A stretch of DNA of 17,521 bases from Trachipleistophora hominis (taxonomy: Eukaryota; Microsporidia; Pleistophoridae). The notes beneath the pieces are model-generated. The model was given only the letters and a program-made list of their open reading frames with translations, searched no databases and was not told where the DNA came from. Both the position numbers and the translations under genes were made by a program. Position 1 is the stretch's first letter. Every line of letters starts with the position of its first letter. Positions 9,187 to 17,521 of this stretch are shown piece by piece. The DNA lies in NCBI GenBank assembly GCA_000316135.1, contig JH994036.1, positions 9,135 to 26,655 of the forward strand, read 5' to 3'.

Positions 9187-11259
9187 ATGTCGACAGCCCA
9201 TAATACAATAATCATAGAAATGTCGTTTAGTAACGTAATTGCAGATCCTCAAAACATAGTAGTTATTGATCATACATTGAAGTACAAAAAACCTATGATA
9301 ACACTTTCATTCAAGCCATGCATGGTAACATCCTTAAGCGTGTTAGATAATAAAAATGTGCTTAACGTGAAACTAAAGAATAGAAAAATATCTTTTAAAG
9401 ACAAAGTATATATTTATGAGATTATGGATGAACTCAAAATAAAAGTTGGCGACATCGACAAAGATGTTGCAAGAGAACAAAAAATCGCAGAACGCCCGTC
9501 TGACTTTTTTATAGGCAGGAATATGAGAACAAATAAGGAATACGCCTCAGGCACCGAGACGGCAGAGGATGAAGATGCATGTGAAAAGGATACAACAAAT
9601 GATGAGGATCGTTTTAATACGTACGGCGTTTTTAATGTGGCAAACAATGTTTCCAAGGATATTTTTGTAGAAGACAACGAGTTACCTACAAATTTGCTTA
9701 ATAATATTGTATTATCGGGAATAAAACTTACTGAGAGCGAAATAGATGCATATTATAAATCAATCAACGTAAGATGCTCCAAAATAATCAAGAAATATTT
9801 GGATTATCATAAAATGGACATTGAAATCACCTATGAAGATGTGATACTCACGAATATAAGAAAATTACTGAAAAACGGGCAAATAGATGAAATAGAGAAA
9901 ATTCTGAAAAATATTTTAGAGAATAGTTCTGAGATGATAAACAATGGACCTTATGAGGTGCAAGTACACACAACAAATTCTGTTGATGAGCCAATGTGTA
10001 GACAGTGCTTTTACGTTGAGGATGAGAGTTGTCAAAAAATTATTTTATATGATAGCTCATTCAAGGATTTGGGAATAAAGGCAAGTAAGCACCAAGAAAA
10101 TATGAGCGGCGATGTTAATTTAGCGACAATCACAAACTATTATCCAATGTCGGGCAAGTTGTTTTGTTTCACATTGAGAAATAAGTTGTATGTTGTGAAG
10201 GAACGTAAAATAATCAAAAAGCTGGAAATAAAAGAACTTAGATGGATAAACAACCATAAGATAGCCTTTCACGACAAAAAAATATTATTAGTCGGTGGAT
10301 CGCGTAACTTGAACGGAATTGATGAGTATAACACAATAATAGAAATCAAACTGAGGGATTGGCCGCCAAATGCGTCAGGAAATGCCTTTGATGATAATAA
10401 CGACATTTACAATTTGGCAGATGTTGCTGAAACTTCAGATGATTACGAAATATGTGTGAACAAGGATTTCTATCCGAGAACAAAGTTTGACTCTCATCTC
10501 TACGGAGATATACTGATAGTAATAGGTGGAAAATATGGTAAAAGTCGATTGAATTTTATCGAGTATTATCATCTGAAATACAAAAAGGTTGTTAATCAGG
10601 TGCCGTTTCCTTTAAAGAGTGGTGATATGAGAATCAACAGTGTTATCAAAAACAAAACGATTTTCATAATTTTCAGTTTTGGTCCAAAAAATTTATTGTA
10701 TGCGTTTGAAATAGAAACTTTCAAATGGGAATATATTGCGAACTTGGGAATTGATCTCAGAGCTAGCTTGATATTGGGAGTTGAAGAAAATGAGTGCGTG
10801 GGTATTATGAAGAAAATACGGAAAAATGGCGAGAAAGAGACATACAAGAAGTGCCAGGTAATAAGCTTGGGCATGTCAAATAGTGAGAATTCTCTAGAAT
10901 CAAATCAACCAAGCGTTTGCACTCAAGCCTGTGCAGACGAAGATGTTTACACTTTCTATATATTAAAGGCATCTAAGCGTTATAAAGTGACTGTAAAAAG
11001 AAGAAAGAAGTCAGATTTATTTGATGAGTTGATAATAAAGCTGCGTAGCTACTTTTTCTTGCTAGAGTATAATTTGGAGTATGCGCAGCGCAAAATTTTT
11101 CCGTTAGTGCAAAACAATGAAAAATTTTATAGGATGTTGATGATAAAGTGTTATTTGGAGGAAAAGGTTTCTTATAACGATATTTTTGAGGAATTGAGCA
11201 ACTTTTTTGTGGAGAGCATGCGAATGCCAAAAGAGAACATCGAGGATTTATTCAAATAA
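9187..11259 (+). CDS. Muskelin-like kelch protein, putative CTLH/GID E3 ligase subunit
   Basis: This 690-residue protein follows the muskelin domain order. Residues 20-80 match the discoidin-like muskelin N-terminal domain in pattern (PMITLSFKPCMVTSLSV, compare PQYLILKLERPAIVQNITF in vertebrate muskelin, from memory). An acidic insert spans 124-142. Residues 175-179 read VLSGI, as at the end of that domain (VELSGI). A LisH-like helix pair (~185-212) and a CTLH-like stretch (217-246, ILTNIRKLLKNGQIDEIEKI) follow. Degenerate kelch blades occur at about 325-345, 366-388 (LLVGG), 443-467 (IVIGG) and 491-520. The C-terminus (666-688, LSNFFVESMRMPKENIEDL) aligns closely with the muskelin end (LVNFFPDSMTPPKGNLVDL). 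Muskelin is a subunit of the CTLH/GID ubiquitin ligase that affects assembly and substrate choice, in cytosol and nucleus. The gene is intact, intronless, and its stop overlaps an AATAAA. Confidence 0.75.
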   Translation: MSTAHNTIIIEMSFSNVIADPQNIVVIDHTLKYKKPMITLSFKPCMVTSLSVLDNKNVLNVKLKNRKISFKDKVYIYEIMDELKIKVGDIDKDVAREQKIAERPSDFFIGRNMRTNKEYASGTETAEDEDACEKDTTNDEDRFNTYGVFNVANNVSKDIFVEDNELPTNLLNNIVLSGIKLTESEIDAYYKSINVRCSKIIKKYLDYHKMDIEITYEDVILTNIRKLLKNGQIDEIEKILKNILENSSEMINNGPYEVQVHTTNSVDEPMCRQCFYVEDESCQKIILYDSSFKDLGIKASKHQENMSGDVNLATITNYYPMSGKLFCFTLRNKLYVVKERKIIKKLEIKELRWINNHKIAFHDKKILLVGGSRNLNGIDEYNTIIEIKLRDWPPNASGNAFDDNNDIYNLADVAETSDDYEICVNKDFYPRTKFDSHLYGDILIVIGGKYGKSRLNFIEYYHLKYKKVVNQVPFPLKSGDMRINSVIKNKTIFIIFSFGPKNLLYAFEIETFKWEYIANLGIDLRASLILGVEENECVGIMKKIRKNGEKETYKKCQVISLGMSNSENSLESNQPSVCTQACADEDVYTFYILKASKRYKVTVKRRKKSDLFDELIIKLRSYFFLLEYNLEYAQRKIFPLVQNNEKFYRMLMIKCYLEEKVSYNDIFEELSNFFVESMRMPKENIEDLFK

Positions 11260-12132
11260 ACGACTATTGAAGAATATAACGCTTTTTTGATACGACAATT
11301 AATCTTTCGTTTCTATGATTTTTAATATTATCCAAAACGATGAATTTTAAAGGTATAAATGATAACATCTGAGCAGTATATAATAATATAACATCTATTC
11401 TTCCTTTGTATGGAGAAAAATAGCACCAATGCCCTTCAGAAATTTTGGATTCTTAAATGATTGTATTTGAAATCGTTTTCACTTAACATATGTTCATAGC
11501 CGCATTGATCTTCATTAAACCGGTAAAAATTTCACAGCAAATTGTTTTGTAATTATATAATTGGCAAAACCTACTTTAATTTAAAATTTAATTTAAACAT
11601 CGAATCCTACAAATAAATAACCACGCTCAACTAAACTTACTTTTCTTTGCTCTGACGTTGTTACAAAGGAAACTTGGCCTAACGTAATATTTTGGTTGTT
11701 TCGTGTTCCTCGCATCAAATTGTTAAATCTAAATTATTTGTTCACAAAAATTTACATTCCATGATCATAACTGTAAAACACTAGAAAAACAACTAAACTC
11801 TATAATATGTACATCACAATAACTTGGCGGTAATTTTTTTGTTGACTCATTTCTTGCTACTAATTAAAAAATATTTCAAAATACGACTGGGCCTCCATTT
11901 AGTAATCCAATCAACAGCTTTGTTCTACGTCATATATCATACTACGACACCTTCTTTATCTATTTGTCAGCATGATATCGTTTTCATTCTTGAAACTGAC
12001 CATTTTAATGGACAATATCAACATTCATTTGGAAATTTTGATATTCAAAATATATCGTCATGCGGCCCTCAATCCCGGCACCATTGAGCTGCGTCGAAGC
12101 GTTTCAGGTTTTCTATATAATAACATATCAGA
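11260..12132. other. Intergenic region upstream of RBL-2
   Basis: Mostly AT-rich. A plus-strand frame at 11824-12087 (87 codons, opening with TTG rather than ATG) starts with a hydrophobic stretch and ends in more balanced sequence (11880-12090 is less AT-rich). It is in the same phase as the start of RBL-2 but separated from it by TGA 12085-12087 and two TAA codons. No family is recognised; it may be a relic or chance. TATATAATAA about 20-25 bases upstream of the RBL-2 ATG is TATA-like. Confidence 0.35.
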
Positions 12133-12643
12133 ATGTTTACCATGCTAATAATTTTTTTCAATTTACTTTTTGTGGACGAATTTTACTCGAAAAAAATTGA
12201 TCAGGATTTGTATGTGGGGTATGAAAAATGATGATATTGAGTTTGTCGACATGGTGAATGCCGATATATTCGAGCTTAATGGAACAGGAACTGTAAATGA
12301 AGATCTTATTCGTGTTAAATCAAAGAGCAACCATGTATGGGATATCAAATCGGGCAGCAACAAGGTGATATATCGGTATAATGTATATCAGAAACCAAGT
12401 CAACATTTTTTAGTTCAAAAACGATCGGACGAACACTTTAAAATTGTAATCTCGGACCAGGAATGCATTGCATATAATGCACCAGTCAACTATTTTGTGA
12501 AAGAACGCTGTAGGGAAAGGGATATGACTCAACTATTTGATGTGGTGGCTCTTTTCGAGACAACAAAAACACCTTCGATAGCAGCAATAAATGGGTATAA
12601 AGGCCTGAGTTTTTCCACAAAGGCCATCGGTCGATTAGAATAG
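12133..12643 (+). pseudogene. Ricin-B-lectin-like gene RBL-2, frameshifted and truncated
   Basis: From ATG 12133 the frame encodes a signal peptide (MFTMLIIFFNLLFV) and then DQDLYVGY, homologous to HDLFVGQ of RBL-3. It stops at TGA 12229-12231. Homology continues at once in the next frame from about 12224 (NADIFEL, then VWDI, two cysteines, TQLFDVV) to TAG 12641-12643. The switch lies at the A5 run 12224-12228. Counting residues between FVG and ADIFEL, the two paralogues have equal spacing if the run is one base too long, so a single inserted A explains the break. The C-terminal helix shared by RBL-1 and RBL-3 is eroded: N and K are kept, then the sequence diverges and stops about ten residues early. 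Alternatives are a sequencing error in the homopolymer or frameshifting during translation. The 157-codon frame starting at 12170 lacks a signal peptide and is unlikely to be the true gene model. Confidence 0.7.
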
Positions 12644-13567
12644 ATCGTTGAACTAAGCTATAACGATAAAATTTGTCATAGTGACGTGAGGGTTCCTGTT
12701 AACGCAAAAAACACCATTTGGTTATTCGTGTTAAGAAGACAGCCATCTTATTCATTTCTTGTTTCCCGCATATGCTTCCAATAAGCAAATTAATATCCTC
12801 GTTGAAATATACCACATTATAATGTTATTATTATATATTTTTATTTCTTTTCTTATTTATAGACGAGATTGGCGAGAAATGATGTTAGTTATGACCGAAC
12901 TTTACATACGAACTAATATTACACGTCCATACTAGCTGTGTTGAAAAGATTAGTTATATTATCTATGGGAATTGTCTGTCATGAGCAGTCAATCTCCAAT
13001 TAATACATAACATTATCTTTTTTAAAAAATTCTTCCAATAACTAAGGAAGTAAAAAATACTAACGGTGTTATTGAGTTTAGAAATAAAAATTTATATCAC
13101 TTGTGTGTCACAGGATTTGTTTTTTCTTTGTTCAATTTCTATTTTATTCCGCATTTATTGCTGGTCGCGTTTCTCATTTGGAGTTCAGAGAGTTAATGTG
13201 AACTTAACGGCAATGATAATCGAATAAAAAAGTTTTTGTTTTACTATGTATATTCAAAAAACAAACCAAATTTTATCACACAGCTTCTAAATATTGCATC
13301 ACAGTCCTTAAATTTTATGAGAAATTTCGGGCATCAGAAAAAAGGCTTCTAATTATATGATACCAGCCTGATTTATACGATCAAGTGGTTTTTAAATGAA
13401 GTTCTATCTACACAACCGCTATTTAAGTAAACACTTTTGTTTGAAACTAATAAAAACGATAAATTTCAGGAAAAGAAATTTTTTACCTGCATAAGTTTTG
13501 TATAACATTGATATGCGCTATAACTTAGCTTTTTAAAACGAAAAGCCACTTTACTTATCTCTTTCAT
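12644..13567. other. AT-rich intergenic region downstream of RBL-2
   Basis: No gene recognised. One plus-strand frame (about 13056-13226) is open for 57 codons but hydrophobic and without a start codon at its beginning. No RNA gene or repeat copy seen. Confidence 0.4.
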
Positions 13568-13621
13568 ACACACTCTTCTGGTTCGCTGAGACTGATCATG
13601 ACTACCAACCCTCGGTTCATG
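13568..13621 (-). repeat. Dispersed repeat, copy C (reverse orientation)
   Basis: The reverse complement matches copy A at 41 of 54 positions without gaps, including a 15-base identical run (ACCAGAAGAGTGTGT) and identical CATGAACC and CTCAGCG blocks at the same spacing. Eleven of 13 differences are transitions. Weaker similarity continues to about 13680 (AAACA, CTTTG and CTCAC at matching spacing). In the frame of the shared peptide, copy C stays open for about 57 codons, from just upstream of HEP to a TGA near 13467. It has a basic composition (SQRTRRVC, then KEISKVAFRFKKLSYSAY). The parent gene or element is not recognised. Confidence 0.6.
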
Positions 13622-15594
13622 TATAACTTAGCGATATATTGTACCACGCCAATTAAACATACTTTGTTTATTAACTCACTACGAATTTTTTAACCAATTT
13701 ATTACTTATCTTCCGTGGTAAGATGACCATATTAGTTGTGGCTAAGGACATGCGAAATGCTAAAAAACTATAGTTAATATTAAGCCAATGGGTCTCCCCG
13801 ATTTTAAGAACTTGTCACTTATTCTTCATTCACTATGTCTTGTTACTAGTTATGATTTTTTTTCAGTAAATACTTTTAAAATCAATTCTCGTTTATCTGA
13901 ATTACAAAGTCCTTATAAGTGACCGTTACGCTATTTAATATTCTTTTTTTGCAACTAATAATAAAATGTTACCTTTTTGAACGTAAATATAAACGAAGCT
14001 ACTCGATATTAGGAGATTTTTGAGGACGGTCATGTATGTGTTTTTACTGATCTACTAGCTGCGCTACTCTGTTTACGAAACGGAAATTTAAATTAGCATG
14101 CCTACGATAGAAGTTGCACTTCTTTGTTCTTAAGGTCATTTTGAGCTGACCATTTCAGAGTTGTTCGTATTTCTCAGCAAGGTTAAAGGTTAATTTCCTG
14201 TTTGCATCAATAACTAATCTAAATATCAATCATAAATGGCTGCTGAGTGAGTTTAGGCAGATGTAAATACCATAACAACATATAATCTTCTATTGACCAC
14301 CGAAAAGTAAGATACTATTTTTTGATTTTTTCTCGAACTGACCAATCAGCTTGCAAGTTGTCTTTTTTATATATTGATCTATTGTAATTGGTCACTTATA
14401 ACACGTTGATACGGATATTTAACATCACATAAAGATATTATTTTTATATAAGGAACTGATAAGTTTATGGTCGAATACAGGGTAATCTAACTTACTATCA
14501 CGTAGTGTGATATGAAAGCATTTCGGAAAATACCAGAAAGATGTTTTAAATCAATAGATCAATAAGATAATTTTTCCAAAAAGTATAATCTTAAAGCTCT
14601 AAACTAATTTTATTTGCTCATAACTGTTCAATACACAGACCAATATACTGTTTTATTTCGTGATTACAGAAGTTATTTACTAATGCAGAATATATATGTG
14701 GTATAACTACAATTATTTGTAGTTCTATGACTATTTTAGAAGTATGAAACTTGTTTTCTCCACTTAAAACGAGTAACCATGCTTGATCAATATCTTGATT
14801 AAATAAAAACTATTAGTTCATTTACGTCCATTTGGTGTTTCCAACGAGCCAATCAACATCACTAGTGCAAACTTTACCTTTATAAACCATATAATATTCG
14901 TAATAACAAGCAAATAATTTGAAAAAAACTAATGTTTAACGTATAACGCGTATAAAGAAGGTTAAATTGTTATTATAGGTAGAATCAGTGAGTATCAAAC
15001 AACCATAAAAATAGCGTAATCTACATGTCATATTATTTGCGCCTACAATTATATATTCATTTACTAAAGCATCACGTTATACTTTTTAAATCATTCGATC
15101 GTTTCCTTCTCGATAGTATTTAATCTTTAAGTTGCCATAGTTTGAGCTTGATCATAAATTTTAATTTGTTAACACGTGTATTTTTGTTTCAAATAGTTGA
15201 TAAGATAAAGGTTAACAGATGTAAATATGTGTTAAGGCAAATTTTCATTTCGAAATTTAGCAAGATCCTCTTAATAAATATTCTTATTTATCAGTAATAC
15301 AACTATAACCAGAACATCTGCGAAAATAATATTTGAATCGTTTGTAATCACATACAATTATAGTTCTGATATATTAAATAAAGTGTATTGATCATTTTCC
15401 ATCGGCCACTTCACAAAAATATACTGGATAAAAAGCTCTGTTTCACAGACAAGAAAACGTACACGATTGGTTATCAGCAAAAACTTTTTCCTATAAAAAT
15501 CACTTTATCTAATCATACAACATCATCACTTAGTTATTTTATCTACAATTTCTGTTATAGAATAGCTTATTTAAACAATCGCTTTTTGTAGATT
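13622..15594. other. Long AT-rich intergenic region upstream of RBL-3
   Basis: Almost 2 kb with no recognisable gene. A minus-strand frame over 13981-14520 shows 8 stops in 180 codons, only slightly below chance. A plus-strand frame at 15388-15591 (opening with TTG) lies in phase with RBL-3 and ends in TAG three bases before its ATG. Its first part (DKKLCFTDKKTYTIGYQQ) looks more coding-like than its surroundings but matches nothing I know. The proximal RBL-3 promoter must lie here. Confidence 0.4.
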
Positions 15595-16155
15595 ATGTTT
15601 CTACATCTCATTTCCCTGCTTGCATTCAAATTCCAGCTAAAAAGCGTTAGCCATGATCTCTTTGTCGGTCAAAAGAACGGAAACGTTACATTGGTAGATC
15701 CGAATGAGGCAGATATATTCGAACTAGAAGAGTCCAAAAATTTGAATCAAGATTTCGTAATGGTGCGGTCCAAAGATAATAAAGTCTGGGATATATCTGG
15801 CAACGCCACCAAACTTATTTATTGGAGTGACAGACACGGAAAGATCAACCAGCTATTTATGCTCATAGAACGACCGGGCGGACATGTTAAGATCGTAAAT
15901 GATATGAAACAGTGCATTACATACGATGAATCGCTTAACTATTTTATTAGAGCGCCTTGTAATAATGCAAACAAACATCAGCTTCTAGATTTCGTGGGTG
16001 TTGGTACTGAAAACCAGTCAGAAGGCGTGGTTGTTAACGAAATGCAACTAAATACGTTGAAGAGGGCGGCTTCGATGTGTCCCGAGATAAGAGATATGTT
16101 GGGAATGGCATATATAGCAGAACTGGGAGAATCACCTGGAAATATGCCATTGTGA
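15595..16155 (+). CDS. Secreted ricin-B-lectin-like protein, RBL-3
   Basis: The protein has 186 residues: a hydrophobic signal peptide (about 1-14, MFLHLISLLAFKFQ), then a beta-trefoil-like body. Marks of the fold are DLFVG (21-25), VWDI (64-67), Trp77, NQLF (85-88, the QxF/QxW signature) and cysteines at 107 (KQCITYD) and 122 (APCNN). A helical tail at 154-178 follows LKxAAx3Px2Rx3GMxYx3LG, also present in RBL-1. It is the closest relative of broken RBL-2 (shared ADIFEL, VWDI, CI-Y, YF, QL-D). Likely role: a secreted spore, surface or host-contact lectin-like protein, with the sugar ligand unknown; this is inference from the family. No catalytic domain is present. The ATG at 15595 is chosen because it gives the signal peptide and an in-frame TAG lies just upstream. 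Two stops in close succession (TGA, then TAA in another frame) end the gene. Confidence 0.8.
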   Translation: MFLHLISLLAFKFQLKSVSHDLFVGQKNGNVTLVDPNEADIFELEESKNLNQDFVMVRSKDNKVWDISGNATKLIYWSDRHGKINQLFMLIERPGGHVKIVNDMKQCITYDESLNYFIRAPCNNANKHQLLDFVGVGTENQSEGVVVNEMQLNTLKRAASMCPEIRDMLGMAYIAELGESPGNMPL

Positions 16156-16813
16156 TAATGAAAGTGAGTTCATCAATATAAAGATTAAATATTCTTTGTT
16201 TTCATGAATTTAGGCGAATAGAGCTATGAGTTAAGAAATGACTAGGATTTTAAGCGGAGTATTTACCCGAGTCTTAAAAAAGCATTCATAATATACGTAG
16301 ATTGTGGCATACACTGTATATTTTCTAATTTATTAATGATATTTTAACGCTACGTAAGATTAAATTTCATTTATACCTACAAATGTAAATTTCTAGTTAC
16401 AGTACTGTTTATATATTTTGACAATCAAAGTAGCAAAGACACTGACTTGACATTTTGATTCATTTTTTTTATATAAATGATATTTTAATAAATATAGAGC
16501 CACGACTTGCTTCATATTAAAACAAAGATGTGGTTATAGTTGCCATAATGACCCTACGTCTATTAACAACACGCTAGCTTATCATAATAGTGAATATCTA
16601 CCTCAGGCGTTGGATTCCAAACAAAGACGAACTTCACAAGTGGTAATACCACACCATTAAAACCATCATTTAGTGAGTTGGTCATATTATATTCGCATTT
16701 TTCGGTCTTTTCTCTTATAAAAACGTCTGCAATCAGTCACTAAGTTTCATTCAATCTATGCCTCGTAATAATTACTATGAATTTATATAAAATGCTGTTT
16801 AATTACTTTATTC
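16156..16813. other. AT-rich intergenic region
   Basis: It lies between two genes that point towards each other (RBL-3 and the small membrane ORF) and so should hold only 3' ends. I see no gene, RNA or repeat. Several AATAAA-like sites occur, as expected at this composition. Confidence 0.45.
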
Positions 16814-17032
16814 TCATAAAAACTTTATACATATGCTTTTGCCTTTGAAATCCATCGGACCAATGGCTTTGTATGTGAAGATCACCATAGTTAGCGTTAA
16901 AAATACGCTAAAAATTAGAAGAACGTTTCTAAAAGGTATTAATGACCATCTCTTGTTGATAATTTGGCACTCTAAAGAAACAGATAATATGAACATTACA
17001 TGTTTAAAATAACAAGCATCCAAATTTACCAT
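16814..17032 (-). CDS. Small putative membrane protein, 72 aa
   Basis: From ATG 17032 the frame encodes 72 residues. A clear hydrophobic segment spans about 36-54 (NVLLIFSVFLTLTMVIFTY), preceded by a basic, proline-containing stretch (NKRWSLIPFR) and followed by GPMDFKGK. A second ATG at residue 13 could be the true start. It begins 13 bases after the stop of the adenylate kinase gene on the same strand, closer than any other gene pair here. The IPFR-plus-membrane layout faintly recalls the TMEM230/DUF872 family, but the second half of that family is missing. Codon use is less AT-extreme than in chance frames nearby. Probably real but unassigned. Confidence 0.4.
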   Translation of the reverse strand: MVNLDACYFKHVMFILSVSLECQIINKRWSLIPFRNVLLIFSVFLTLTMVIFTYKAIGPMDFKGKSICIKFL

Positions 17033-17045
17033 CAAACTACCTCAT

Positions 17046-17521
17046 TTAATTACGTAAACCATCCAAAGCTTTCCTTATATCACCATATATTGCTTCAACG
17101 CTCCTATTTCCATCGATCTCACTCAAAACCTTTCGGTCCCTCAAGTACTCAACCACTGGCAACGTCTCCTTCTGATATATCCGGTACCTCATCATCGCAG
17201 TTTCCTTGTTATCATCCGACCGACCTTGATTCCTCCCAACAATTCTCCTCACACACTCATCTTCATCCACCGATATAAAAAGTGCAGCATCTACCTCCTT
17301 CATAAGCTGTGCCTGCTTCATAGTTCTAGGATACCCATCCAAAATGTAACTACCACTCCCAGACAATTTCAAATGCATCATCTCGATGATCAGATCATCG
17401 GGGACCAAGCAACCTGATCCCATGTACGGCTCAATCTTTTTAGCGAGTTCTCCACCATCTTTGGCAATGCCGCGCAATACATCACCTGTACTTATGTGCT
17501 CCAGATGATAATCAGCAGCAA
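17046..17521 (-). CDS. Adenylate kinase, C-terminal part (5' end outside window)
   Basis: The frame runs off the right edge, so the N-terminus with the P-loop is missing; about 158 residues are present. Visible family motifs, in order, are HISTGDVLR (the AMP-binding STGD-LLR motif), YILDGYPRT followed by KQAQ (AMP site and adenine contact) and GRSDDNKET with MMRYRIY downstream (a short LID with catalytic Arg and Asp residues). The C-terminal helix is EAIYGDIRKALDGL. The enzyme converts ATP + AMP to 2 ADP and balances adenylate pools, which matters in microsporidia that import host ATP. The short LID without zinc cysteines, and Thr rather than Asn after DGYPR, favour adenylate over UMP/CMP kinase. 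A frame started at 17477 would begin at TTG inside the STGDVLR motif and is not a real start. The frame is intact as far as seen. Confidence 0.92.
   Translation of the reverse strand, partial: AADYHLEHISTGDVLRGIAKDGGELAKKIEPYMGSGCLVPDDLIIEMMHLKLSGSGSYILDGYPRTMKQAQLMKEVDAALFISVDEDECVRRIVGRNQGRSDDNKETAMMRYRIYQKETLPVVEYLRDRKVLSEIDGNRSVEAIYGDIRKALDGLRN

Noticed and set aside
9414..11230. Minus-strand ORFs of 85-92 codons inside the muskelin gene
   Set aside because: They are antisense shadows of a real coding frame, rich in Ser and Phe and without motifs.
12170..12643. 157-aa ORF taken as a complete gene
   Set aside because: It starts inside the signal-peptide region read in the wrong frame; homology shows the true 5' end at 12133 in another frame.
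13518..13632. Direct repeat TATAACTTAGC twice about 100 bp apart
   Set aside because: An 11-base AT-rich match is expected by chance in this window.
13981..14520. Minus-strand frame with few stops, including ILLFGGQ nearby (14281-14310), suggesting a kelch relic
   Set aside because: Eight stops in 180 codons against about 14 expected is not convincing, and one GG motif is not evidence of a propeller.
17046..17477. Adenylate kinase as a complete 143-aa protein
   Set aside because: The first codon is TTG within the STGDVLR motif, and the frame with family residues continues to the window edge.

Overview
The window looks like a piece of a microsporidian nuclear genome. It is roughly two-thirds AT by eye. 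All recognisable genes are intronless and eukaryotic-type. Three proteins resemble the small secreted ricin-B-lectin-like (beta-trefoil) proteins known from Nosema/Vairimorpha-type microsporidia. The coding density is low (about a quarter of the window), so this would be one of the larger, relic-rich microsporidian genomes rather than a compact Encephalitozoon-type one. The species cannot be named from the sequence.

Layout, left to right. Positions 1-192 are an unusually GC-rich block carrying a 16-bp perfect palindrome and the best-preserved copy of a dispersed repeat; diverged copies lie at 1951-2004 (same strand) and 13568-13621 (opposite strand). Positions 1105-1581 (+) and 2516-3614 (-) hold reading frames interrupted by a few stop codons, read here as decayed genes; the second is well supported statistically, the first less so. 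Next come an intact acyl-protein thioesterase/carboxylesterase-like alpha/beta hydrolase (4663-5325, -) and a secreted ricin-B-lectin-like gene, RBL-1 (6776-7330, -). The largest gene (9187-11259, +, 690 aa) is assigned to muskelin, the kelch-propeller subunit of the CTLH/GID E3 ubiquitin ligase. After it come RBL-2 (12133-12643, +), broken by one extra base in an A5 run and shortened at the C-terminus, and intact RBL-3 (15595-16155, +). The right edge holds a small putative membrane protein (16814-17032, -) and the C-terminal part of an adenylate kinase (17046-17521, -) whose start is outside the window.

How the genes fit together: I see no operon-like unit. The three RBL genes are a locally expanded, diverging family around the muskelin gene, probably secreted into the spore wall, parasite surface or host cell. 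The thioesterase, adenylate kinase and muskelin are housekeeping or regulatory. The remaining DNA is AT-rich and gene-poor; no tRNA, rRNA, CRISPR or intact transposon could be supported.
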